Below are positions 53,857-61,820 of a stretch of DNA of 64,000 nt, in pieces. The first letter of the stretch is position 1, and every line of letters begins with the position of its first letter. A model generated the notes under the pieces. The model was given only the letters and a program-made list of their open reading frames with translations. It was not told where the DNA came from and did no database searches. The stretch comes from Eubacteriales bacterium. GTDB lineage: Bacteria; Bacillota; Clostridia; Lachnospirales; Lachnospiraceae. Location of the stretch: the NCBI GenBank assembly GCA_030525875.1, contig JAUNDV010000001.1, positions 97,785 to 161,784 of the forward strand, given 5' to 3'. Position numbers and translations under genes: made by a program.

Positions 53857-54795
53857 ATGAAATACTGTATAGGAATTGATATTGGTGGAACTACAATTAA
53901 GCACGGCATTTTTACTGAAAATGGTGAACTCATAAATAAATATGAGCTTCCTACAAGATGCGGTGAAAATGGAAAATATATTTTTTCAGATATTGCTGAC
54001 GGCATTAGGGCAAAGCTTGCAGAGCTTCAGATAGAACTCTCAGATGTTATAGGAGCAGGTATGGGTATACCAGGTCCAGTACTAGCAGATGGATATGTAA
54101 ATGTATGCGTAAACCTAGGAATAAGCAGTATTTATCCGGGGCAGGAATTAAGTAGACTGCTTGATGGAATGGAAGTAAAGGTCTCAAATGATGCAAACGT
54201 TGCGGCACTTGGAGAATTATGGCAGGGAGCAGGAAAGGGAAAGAGCTCTGTATGCATGGTTACACTTGGAACAGGTGTAGGAGGCGGAATTGTCATAAAT
54301 GGTAAAATAGTAGACGGCGCTCTTGGAGCAGGAGGAGAGATTGGACATATCTGCATGAATCCTATGGAAGAAGAGAGCTGTAACTGTGGCGGAAAGGGTT
54401 GTCTGGAGCAATATGCGTCTGCTACAGGGATAGCGAGAGTGGCCAGAAGAATGCTAGCTTCTAGCGGACAGGACTCAGAGCTTAGGAAGTTTGAAAATAT
54501 CACAGCAAAGGATGTATGTGATCTTGCAAAGTCAGGAGATGAGCTTGCATATGCATCCCTCAGGAAGTCTATGAATTTACTTGGACTTGCTCTTCAGCAT
54601 GTATCTATGTGTGTAGACCCAGAGGTGTTTGTAATAGGTGGAGGAGTATCAAAGGCAGGAGAATTTCTCACAGACATGATAGAGGAAGAATTTGTAAGAT
54701 ACAATAAGCTTACAAAGACTGACTATAGAAGAGTGCTCTTGGCCAAGCTTGGAAATGATGCAGGAATATATGGCTGTGCGAAAATGGTCCTTTAA
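53857..54795 (+). CDS. glcK: ROK-family glucokinase
   Basis: Phosphorylates glucose with ATP. The phosphate motif GIDIGGTTIKHG is at the N terminus, TLGTGVGGGIVING in the middle, EIGH then the zinc motif CNCGGKGCLEQYAS follow. Length (312) fits Firmicute GlcK. Other ROK sugar kinases (ManNAc, fructose) look alike, so the exact substrate is not certain. Confidence 0.85.
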   Translation: MKYCIGIDIGGTTIKHGIFTENGELINKYELPTRCGENGKYIFSDIADGIRAKLAELQIELSDVIGAGMGIPGPVLADGYVNVCVNLGISSIYPGQELSRLLDGMEVKVSNDANVAALGELWQGAGKGKSSVCMVTLGTGVGGGIVINGKIVDGALGAGGEIGHICMNPMEEESCNCGGKGCLEQYASATGIARVARRMLASSGQDSELRKFENITAKDVCDLAKSGDELAYASLRKSMNLLGLALQHVSMCVDPEVFVIGGGVSKAGEFLTDMIEEEFVRYNKLTKTDYRRVLLAKLGNDAGIYGCAKMVL

Positions 54796-54832
54796 AATAT
54801 AAAGAATTATTCCACCTTATGATTGAGAATGA

Positions 54833-54913
54833 ATGATTAATGCTGAGCTAATGGAGAGAGTCGGATTTAGTGCAAACATCATTACCAGACTGAAAAGTTA
54901 CGAAGGAGATATT
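54833..54913 (+). other. In-frame leader before the ClbS-like gene, possible gene remnant
   Basis: Twenty-seven codons (from ATG 54833, MINAELMERVGFSANIITRL...) are open in the same frame as the ClbS-like gene but are not part of that family. They read like the N terminus of another protein whose remainder is missing. See the gene at 54914 for the start decision. Confidence 0.45.
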
Positions 54914-55432
54914 TTGAGGACATACAAGGATAAAGCGGAATTAAAAGATGAGATAAATAAAAGCTTTGAAAAGTATATTTCTGAATTTGATAATATTCCT
55001 GAATCTTTAAAAGATAAGAGAATAAGCGAAGTAGATAGAACGCCAGCAGAAAATCTTGCTTATCAAGTTGGTTGGACGACATTAATTTTGAAATGGGAAG
55101 ACGATGAGAAACATGGAATCGAAGTGAAAACACCATCAGATATGTTTAAGTGGAATCAGTTAGGCGATTTATATCAATGGTTTACAGATACTTACTCACA
55201 GTTGTCATTGGAAGAAATGAAAGATAGATTAAAGGAAAATATTACAGCTATACACACAATGATTGATGAAATGAGCGAGGAAGAATTATTTCAACCACAT
55301 ATGAGAAAGTGGGCTGATGATGCTACAAAAACAGCGATATGGGAAGTTTACAAGTTTATTCACGTTAATACTGTTGCTCCTTTTGGTACTTTTAGAACTA
55401 AAATTAGAAAATGGAAAAAGATAGTACTGTAA
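54914..55432 (+). CDS. ClbS/DfsB-family four-helix protein
   Basis: A 172-residue cytosolic protein of the DinB-like ClbS/DfsB (DUF1706) family. RTYKDKAELKDEINKSFEKY is the usual first helix, and YQVGWTTLILKWE, WNQLGDLYQWFTDTY and KFIHVNTVAPFGTFRTKIRKWKK (extracts) are family blocks. TTG 54914 follows AAGGAG at 5 bases and gives the standard family length; the longer frame from 54833 adds 27 foreign residues. ClbS hydrolyses colibactin; most relatives have no known substrate. Codon use is more A/T-rich than glcK next to it, so recent acquisition is possible. Confidence 0.75.
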   Translation: MRTYKDKAELKDEINKSFEKYISEFDNIPESLKDKRISEVDRTPAENLAYQVGWTTLILKWEDDEKHGIEVKTPSDMFKWNQLGDLYQWFTDTYSQLSLEEMKDRLKENITAIHTMIDEMSEEELFQPHMRKWADDATKTAIWEVYKFIHVNTVAPFGTFRTKIRKWKKIVL

Positions 55433-55450
55433 ATTTTTGCTTTAACGAAA

Positions 55451-55500
55451 TATGTACTTTCAAATATGCTGTTAAGTGGAGGTGCACCTTAAAGTACATA
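55451..55500. repeat. 50-bp inverted-repeat element
   Basis: Perfect 10-bp ends TATGTACTTT/AAAGTACATA surround a palindromic AGGTGCACCT core. It lies 18 bases after the ClbS-like gene and before a stronger hairpin. Confidence 0.7.
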
Positions 55501-55509
55501 CAGAAAAGA

Positions 55510-55576
55510 AAAATACGAATCTTCTGCAGAAATTCAAGTATCAAAAATACTGATTTCTGCGGGAGATTCGTATTTT
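55510..55576. terminator. Long bidirectional terminator hairpin
   Basis: Arms 55510-55541 and 55547-55576 pair over about 30 bp with a few mismatches (AAAATACGAATCT with AGATTCGTATTTT outermost, AGTAT with ATACT around CAAAA at the tip). A-rich start and T-rich end suit both convergent genes. Confidence 0.85.
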
Positions 55577-55639
55577 GAGATTTAGAGTTTAAAAATTGGT
55601 ATTAACCAACATTCACCTTTCATAAAATCAAAATTGCAT

Positions 55640-57046
55640 TTACAGCTCCGCAGATGGGAGAGAAAAGATAAATTCTGTTCCAACATTTTCAGTGGAGATA
55701 ACATCAATGTGCTCATTGTGTGCAGAAATTATTTCCTTGACTATACTAAGTCCAAGGCCAGTTCCTTTCTTATCCTTGCCTCTTGAAGAGTCAGATTTGT
55801 AAAACCTGTCCCATATTTTCTTGATTGAATCCTTTGGTATGCCGCATCCAGTATCCTTAACTGAGATAAATACCTTTTTCTGTCTCATAGAGGTACTAAT
55901 GTATATCGTAGAATTATTTTTTGAAAATTTGATTGCATTGTCAATAAGGTTATAAAGCACCTGCTGAATCTTACCATAATCTGCAAACACCATTTCGGTT
56001 TCAGCAGCAAAGGTCAGCTCAAAGCTTATATTTTTCTTTGTACAAATATTTTCATTTGAGGCACAGACATCCTTGATGGTACGGTTTATGTCAAAGTTAG
56101 ATTTGTTTAAAAGTCCCTTTGAATTGAGAGAGTTAAGAGTTATCATTCCCTCAGTAAGCTTATTAAGCCTTTCCGTCTCAGATATAACTCGTTGAATATA
56201 CTTTTCCTGCATTTCCGGAGGGATGGTTCCATCCAGAATAGCTGTCAGGTAACCTTTTATGGAAGTGAGCGGAGACCTGAAATCATGCGATACATTTGCA
56301 ATAAAGTTTTTTTGATACTCCTCCATATTTGCAAGCTCACTGGACATATAGTTAAGTGTGACCGCAAGATAACCCATTTCATCCATATGGCTGGATTTGA
56401 TTTTTATTTCATGCTTAAGATTACCGGCGGCATATTCCTTAGCTCCATAAGTAATTGTCTTAAGTGGCTTATATACTGAATTAGTAAATACTATAAGTAA
56501 TATAAGCGATAGCAGGAAAATGATAGCGGCTGTCAGGTAAACTATATTGAGAAAATCATTGGTAGATCCCGTTACTTCGGACATAGGCATATGTATGACT
56601 ATATAACCGGCAGGAGAATACTTATAAATAATGGGTGCAGAAACACTAAGCATATCAGCATTAAACATATTGTAGTAATTGCCGATAGTGTAGTTATCCG
56701 TACCGGATGCCGGATCAAAATTTTCTATAAGATGCTGGTTAAATTTACCATTATTCGAATCGAGAATAATCTTACCCGTGTCATCAACTATCCATATATT
56801 GGAATTGATAAACTTACCAACAATATTTAGCTGGTAGGGGATAGACCTTTCAAGTGCATCTGTTGAGGAAATGCTACTTTCATAGGTGTTAGCTATGACG
56901 ACAGCTTCATCATACAGGTTTTTCGCATTTAGATTTACAAGGTAGCTGTAAGTAAGCTTGGATGAAAATGTAGCAATAGTTACAAAACCTATTAAACCAA
57001 ATAAAATATAGCCTTTTATAAATTTAAAATATAGTGAATTCTTCAT
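55640..57046 (-). CDS. Orphan membrane histidine kinase
   Basis: A 468-residue sensor kinase: membrane helix 1 at about 12-35, an extracellular domain to about 160, helix 2 at about 165-190, HAMP (YKPLKTITYGAKEYAAGNL), the phosphorylation box VSHDFRSPLTSIKG, N box NLIDNAIKFS, G1 DTGCGI and G2 GTGLGLSIVKE. No response regulator gene is beside it. It is divergent from the HtrA-like gene. Confidence 0.9.
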   Translation of the reverse strand: MKNSLYFKFIKGYILFGLIGFVTIATFSSKLTYSYLVNLNAKNLYDEAVVIANTYESSISSTDALERSIPYQLNIVGKFINSNIWIVDDTGKIILDSNNGKFNQHLIENFDPASGTDNYTIGNYYNMFNADMLSVSAPIIYKYSPAGYIVIHMPMSEVTGSTNDFLNIVYLTAAIIFLLSLILLIVFTNSVYKPLKTITYGAKEYAAGNLKHEIKIKSSHMDEMGYLAVTLNYMSSELANMEEYQKNFIANVSHDFRSPLTSIKGYLTAILDGTIPPEMQEKYIQRVISETERLNKLTEGMITLNSLNSKGLLNKSNFDINRTIKDVCASNENICTKKNISFELTFAAETEMVFADYGKIQQVLYNLIDNAIKFSKNNSTIYISTSMRQKKVFISVKDTGCGIPKDSIKKIWDRFYKSDSSRGKDKKGTGLGLSIVKEIISAHNEHIDVISTENVGTEFIFSLPSAEL

Positions 57047-57187
57047 AGTTTATTTACTTTTTCATAGTATATTAATTATAATTGTAGCAAAAATATGGTA
57101 GCAGCAAAATTAGAGATATAAGCTTTGCTGCAAATGGTTTCTTTTGTAGAATTATAACATAGGTTCAGTGAGAATTAATACAAGAAT

Positions 57188-58600
57188 ATGAATAACGAGA
57201 AAGATAAAGAGCTTAACAAGAATAATGAACTTAAGGAGTCCAAGAAGAGCTTTATAGTAGAAAAAGTCGTTGGAAGAGATATAAGCAGAAAGCATGCGGC
57301 AAAGCACATGTTGCTTGCACTAGCAAGTGGGCTATTGTTTGGGCTTGCAGCTGCATTTACCATAATAATGGTAGGAAAATCCGTAGCTTACTTTTCTGCT
57401 AAGGATGAAGATGAGCTTAGTACTGAGTCAAAGTCCGTTGACGAGTCTTACAGCAGTGAAATTACGGAAAATGAAGAAAGCCAGAATCCTCAGGATATTA
57501 AGCCGGAGATAGAGCCAGATACAGAAAATACCATACCTGTATATCTGGATGGAAAAGAATATTTTATTAAAAAAGAAGAGCTTACAAGTATTGTAAAGGA
57601 AGAGCTGGAATCAGGAAATTATGCTCTCAGTGATTTAAATAAGACTTCTGAGGAACACAAGAAAATAATTGAAAATGCTGCCAGATATGTAGTAGCTGTC
57701 AATGCCTTGTCTACAAACCAGAGCTGGTTTGAGGATACGGTTGAGGTTTCAAGTACATTTTCAGGAATAATTATTTCAGAATCAGAAGGTGAAATACTTA
57801 TACTCACAACAGAAGAGGCAATAAAAAATGGAACTGTCTTTAATGTAAGCTTTTATGATGGAACAGTTAAGGAAGCTGTAGTAAAGCAGAGCTCACATCA
57901 TGACAAGGTGGCGGTAATAGCTGTTTCAACAGAAGGACTTGGCAAGGACTTCATAGAGGCAGTAGAACCTGTAAGCTTTGGAAATAGTGACAATATAAAG
58001 CCTGGAGATACAGTTTTAGCTGTTGGCGCTCCTATAGGTAAGGTAAGATCTTATGAATTTGGACAGGTTAATTATGTAGGACATAATGAAATTACGGCAG
58101 ATGGAAGAAAGGATGTTTTCTACAGCCAGCTTCAGGCAGATACAGAAAAGGGAACCTTTATACTTAATCTCAATGGAGAGCTTGTAGGAGTTGCAAAGGC
58201 AACGGATGAGGATACAAGATATTATGGAGAGGCTTCAGCTGTAAGAATAATAGGCATAAATTATCTTAAATATATCATAACACATCTTATGGAAGGCACA
58301 GAGGTTCCATATATAGGCATAAAGGGCAAGAGCATAAGCTTTGATATGAAATACAAAAATATACCTCAGGGCATGTATGTAATGGAATGCATAGAAGAAA
58401 GTCCTGCTTATATATCAGGAATAAAGAAGGGAGATATAATTACAGAGCTTAATGGAAGCCTTATCTCAGATGCAGAAAGCTATGATTATGCAGTAAAAAA
58501 ATTAAAAAATGGAGAATCCGTAAAGATAAAGCTCAAGAGAAATTCATCAAATGGAGAATACAAGGATCTTGAGTTTGTACTTACAGTAGGAGCAAGATAA
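57188..58600 (+). CDS. HtrA-like membrane protein lacking the catalytic triad (pseudo-protease)
   Basis: A 470-residue protein: cytoplasmic basic tail, membrane helix at about 41-66, acidic linker, a trypsin-like domain (about 155-355) and a PDZ domain (about 370-468, SPAYISGIKKGDIITELNG). The layout is that of HtrA/DegP, but the ILTxxHV histidine is replaced (ILTTEEA, Glu210) and GNSGGPL has become EKGTFIL, with Lys in place of Ser. Only the Asp (Asp239 in DKVAVIAV) remains. It probably binds rather than cuts misfolded or signal proteins. Its stop overlaps the rlmD start (TAATG). Confidence 0.85.
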   Translation: MNNEKDKELNKNNELKESKKSFIVEKVVGRDISRKHAAKHMLLALASGLLFGLAAAFTIIMVGKSVAYFSAKDEDELSTESKSVDESYSSEITENEESQNPQDIKPEIEPDTENTIPVYLDGKEYFIKKEELTSIVKEELESGNYALSDLNKTSEEHKKIIENAARYVVAVNALSTNQSWFEDTVEVSSTFSGIIISESEGEILILTTEEAIKNGTVFNVSFYDGTVKEAVVKQSSHHDKVAVIAVSTEGLGKDFIEAVEPVSFGNSDNIKPGDTVLAVGAPIGKVRSYEFGQVNYVGHNEITADGRKDVFYSQLQADTEKGTFILNLNGELVGVAKATDEDTRYYGEASAVRIIGINYLKYIITHLMEGTEVPYIGIKGKSISFDMKYKNIPQGMYVMECIEESPAYISGIKKGDIITELNGSLISDAESYDYAVKKLKNGESVKIKLKRNSSNGEYKDLEFVLTVGAR

Positions 58601-60012
58601 TGAATAAAAATGAAGAATTTGAAGTAATAATTACAGATATGAGTGACGAAGGAGCCGGCATTGGAAAATATGCCGGCTTTACATGGTTTGTAAAGGATGC
58701 AGTAATAGGAGACAAGGTACTTGCAGGAGTTACAAAGCAAAAGAAAAATTACGGCTTTGCAAGGCTTATAAAGGTACTTGAGCCATCAAAGGATAGAATA
58801 GAGGCCGCATGCCCTATAGCAAGACAGTGCGGAGGCTGTCAGCTACAGGCCTTGAGCTATGAGGGCCAGCTTAGATTTAAGGAAAATAAGGTACTCAACA
58901 ACCTAAGAAGGCTTGGCGGATTTGATTTGGAGAAAATGCAGGAAGCAGGTTTTGAAATTCTGCCTATACTCGGCATGAATGAGCCATATTACTACAGAAA
59001 TAAAGCACAGTTTCCAGTAGGAAGAAATCGTGATGGAAAGGCAATAGCCGGATTTTATGCAGGAAGAACACACAATATAATTCCGTGCACAGACTGTATG
59101 CTCGGCTGTAAGGAAAATAAGATCATCCTCGAGACTATACTTGACCATATGAACAGGAATAATATCGTTCCATATGATGAAATAAAGGGAACAGGAGTAC
59201 TAAGACATGTACTTATAAGAAAGGGACGTACCAGCAAAAAGCTGATGGTATGCCTTGTTATAAATACAGACAAATATCCAAAGCTTAGTGAGCTCACAGA
59301 GCTTTTGCTTTCACTTAAGTTTGAGGATGGAAGCAGTATTGCTTCTATATCCTGCTCAGTTAACAAAGAAAAAACCAATGTTATCATGGGAGCTAAAATA
59401 AGAAATGTATATGGTCCGGGATATATAGAGGATTCAATAAGCTGCCTGGAGGATAAGAAACTCAGCTTCCGCATTTCTCCGCTTTCATTTTATCAGGTAA
59501 ATCCTGTTCAGATGGAGAGACTGTACAAGACAGCACTTGATTTTGCAGAACTAAGTGGAACTGAAAATGTATGGGATCTGTACTGTGGAATAGGAACTAT
59601 TTCATTATTTCTGGCACAGAAGGCAAAGAAGGTATATGGTGTTGAAATCATACCTCAGGCCATTGAAAATGCAAAGGACAATGCAGAAAGAAATAGTATG
59701 GATAATACAGAATTCTTTGTTGGAAAGGCAGAAGAGGTACTTCCTGAATGGTACAAGAAGAACCCAGATGAAAAAATCGATGTTATAGTAGTCGATCCTC
59801 CTAGAAAGGGCTGTGATGAGGCCTGTCTTAAGACTATGGCTGAAATGTCTCCGGAAAAGATAGTTTATGTCTCCTGTGATTCTGCAACACTTGCACGAGA
59901 CCTCAAGTTTCTCTGTGCAAATGGCTATGAGCTGAAAAAGGTAAGAGCTTGCGATATGTTCCCACAGACGGTGCATGTAGAGTGCATAGCGTTACTACAA
60001 AGAGTGAAGTAG
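58600..60012 (+). CDS. rlmD: 23S rRNA (uracil-5-)-methyltransferase, RumA/RlmD type
   Basis: Methylates a uridine of 23S rRNA with SAM. The N-terminal TRAM domain (about 1-60), the 4Fe-4S cysteines in CPIARQCGGCQLQ and later CxxC, SAM motif WDLYCGIGTISLFLA, catalytic Cys in YVSCDSATLARDL and VDPPRKGCD are all present. Which uridine (1939 or 747) cannot be told; some Firmicute enzymes do both. The last codons mark the border of an integrated element, yet the protein keeps normal length. Confidence 0.92.
   Translation: MNKNEEFEVIITDMSDEGAGIGKYAGFTWFVKDAVIGDKVLAGVTKQKKNYGFARLIKVLEPSKDRIEAACPIARQCGGCQLQALSYEGQLRFKENKVLNNLRRLGGFDLEKMQEAGFEILPILGMNEPYYYRNKAQFPVGRNRDGKAIAGFYAGRTHNIIPCTDCMLGCKENKIILETILDHMNRNNIVPYDEIKGTGVLRHVLIRKGRTSKKLMVCLVINTDKYPKLSELTELLLSLKFEDGSSIASISCSVNKEKTNVIMGAKIRNVYGPGYIEDSISCLEDKKLSFRISPLSFYQVNPVQMERLYKTALDFAELSGTENVWDLYCGIGTISLFLAQKAKKVYGVEIIPQAIENAKDNAERNSMDNTEFFVGKAEEVLPEWYKKNPDEKIDVIVVDPPRKGCDEACLKTMAEMSPEKIVYVSCDSATLARDLKFLCANGYELKKVRACDMFPQTVHVECIALLQRVK
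59960..60012 (+). other. Probable left attachment site at the 3' end of rlmD
   Basis: Genes of the rumA/rlmD family are recurrent chromosomal targets for integrative conjugative elements, which recombine within the last codons (TVHVEC region). Here G+C content and codon use switch immediately after the stop. The exact core cannot be set without the right-hand copy, which is outside the window. Confidence 0.45.
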
Positions 60013-60073
60013 TCAAAATCCTTCATTTTCAGCAGTTTTATAAGCATATCGTGTTTATTGATGATACAGTTAT

Positions 60074-60130
60074 ACTTGGACTAAGTTAGAACTCCAACAA
60101 CGGAGTGCAATTTAGTCCAAGTATTTTTTT
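60074..60130 (+). terminator. Strong terminator at the left end of the element
   Basis: Perfect 11-bp outer stem (ACTTGGACTAA with TTAGTCCAAGT) with an inner ACTCC/GGAGT stem and a TTTTTTT run. It ends rlmD transcription or attenuates reading into parA. Confidence 0.9.
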
Positions 60131-60177
60131 GCCCAGAAAAGGGCGCAAAATCAACGAAACAGGAGGTTGAGAAAACC

Positions 60178-60486
60178 GTGTGTAAGATAATCGTGATGGC
60201 AAACCAGAAAGGGGGCGTGGCGAAAACCAGCAGCACCCGGAATCTGGCCTACTCCCTGGCGGAGATGGGACAAAGAGTGTTGGCGGTGGATTTTGACCCC
60301 CAGACCAACTTGACGATCAGTTTTGGTATTGCGCCAGCGACCGTAAGGGAATCAACGGCATCCCTGATGATGAAGATGCTGATGGATGAGGCTCTGCCGG
60401 ACAAGGATACCTATATTTTGAATATTGGGCGGGTTGACCTGATCCCGTCCAAAAAGGCTTTGACCGTAGCAGAAGTGAATACATGA
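60178..60486 (+). pseudogene. ParA-type partition ATPase, 3'-truncated
   Basis: Starts at GTG 60178, 8 bases after AGGAGGTTG. The first 100 residues match ParA proteins of Tn1549-like elements: deviant Walker A KGGVAKTSST, VLAVDFDPQTNLT and the VDLIPSKKALTVAEVN segment. The family is about 270 residues; here a stop comes at residue 103 and the sequence jumps to an unrelated gene, so two thirds, including Walker B, are lost. Confidence 0.85.
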
Positions 60487-60889
60487 TGAAGAATCCATTC
60501 GGCGCTTCTATGTTGGCGGCGCACTGGGAGTAGATATGTGGGCGGCGGAAGAAATTCTCCGATTGAAGGAGCAGCCTGGATATGCTGACATTGAGTTGAT
60601 TGTAGCCCTGCCATTTGAAGGGCATGATTTGAAATGGGATGCGATAAGTAAGAAACGGTTGCAGACGATTATCCATAATGCTGCAAAATGTGTTATCGTT
60701 GGACAAAATGGGGATGCGTCCGATTATAAAAAGAGAAACTACTACATGGTAGATCATGCGGATATTCTCCTTGCTGTTTATGATAACAACCGGAAAATAC
60801 GCTCTGGGACAGGTCAGGCCGTAAATTATGCTTTGAAGCAAAATCTTCGTATTATTTTTCTTGATCCTGATACAGCGGAAATAAGTTAA
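60482..60889 (+). pseudogene. SLOG/DUF1273 family protein, 5'-truncated
   Basis: From 60482 the frame reads HDEESIRRFYVGGALGVDMWAAE, joining the SLOG fold after its missing first strand (TGHRP motif). The rest (EIELIVALPFEGH-like segment, then QNGDASDYKKRNYYMVDHADILLAVYDNN; extracts) is intact. About 40-60 N-terminal residues are missing, removed by the same deletion that cut parA. An ATG at 60536 could still give a 117-residue product. Confidence 0.75.
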
Positions 60890-61007
60890 TTATTTGCTTC
60901 ATTCACAAAAAATTTCCACGGATACTATTGCATCATTTTTTGTTGCCTTTTATAATATAAATACCGTTTCCTTGTTTTGTGTTTTATTGAAAGGGTGACA
61001 GTCAGCA

Positions 61008-61622
61008 ATGGCGCGAAAATCCTATTCTGATAAAGAGCGTGAACAAGTGAAAGAGGCTCTGTTGAGGACTATTCTCCAATGTATTATGAATCGTGGACTT
61101 GTTCACAGCAGTATTGATGCTCTTTGCAAAAGCGTTGGGATTTCTAAAACATTCTTTTACAGCTTTTTTTCCTCAAAAGAAGAACTTGTATTGCAGGCAC
61201 TTCGGTATCAGCAGCCCAAATTGCTGTGCTATGCACAGGAACTGATGAATAACCCCGAATTCAGTTGGAGAGAAAGTGTGAAAGCCTTCTTAAAAAATTG
61301 TTGTTACGGAGGAAAAGCTGGATTTGCAATTTTATCCATAGAGGAAGAACAGCAAGTATATCGCTGCCTTTCAAAAGAAAGTTTTCAGGCGTTTCGCAGC
61401 GATCAGGCACGCTTATATCATGATTTGCTTACAATTTTCGGCGTTCCTGCAAACAAGGTTGACCCACGATTGTTTGGCAATTTGTCCTTAACAATGATGA
61501 TGATTTATAAAGCAATTCCTGATACGATGCCTTTCCTGTTTCCAGAAGTGGCAGATGATATGGTGGAATTTCAGATCAATGCCTTGCTGGATGAAATGCA
61601 GCGGGCAAAAAAGAATCAATAA
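61008..61622 (+). CDS. TetR-family transcriptional regulator
   Basis: A 204-residue regulator with the N-terminal HTH (IDALCKSVGISKTFFYSFFSSKEEL) and an all-helical ligand domain without recognised specificity. TetR genes normally lie beside the gene they repress, yet no exporter or enzyme is adjacent here, consistent with deletions in the element. The gap from 60890 to 61007 is AT-rich and holds its promoter. Confidence 0.85.
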   Translation: MARKSYSDKEREQVKEALLRTILQCIMNRGLVHSSIDALCKSVGISKTFFYSFFSSKEELVLQALRYQQPKLLCYAQELMNNPEFSWRESVKAFLKNCCYGGKAGFAILSIEEEQQVYRCLSKESFQAFRSDQARLYHDLLTIFGVPANKVDPRLFGNLSLTMMMIYKAIPDTMPFLFPEVADDMVEFQINALLDEMQRAKKNQ

Positions 61623-61820
61623 GGTGATTGAGATGCACAGAGATAAACTTCCATGCTCTGTGAGATTACAGAGCAGCCAAGTACATTCAAATATTCGAGA
61701 AGGTCGGATTTTTAGAACCGGCTTTTGGTTCTGTGCGGCCTTTTCATGTCCTGCGTTCGTCTGCCCTTGTGGCAGTGCGGCGCAGGACATTTTTTATTGT
61801 TCGGAAAGAGGTGGCCTGAT

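Noticed and set aside
61725-61820. Upstream extension of the DUF6138-like frame by 32 residues.
   Set aside because: It is Cys/Trp/Phe-rich, lacks a ribosome site and precedes AAAGAGGTGG with a well-placed ATG at 61821.
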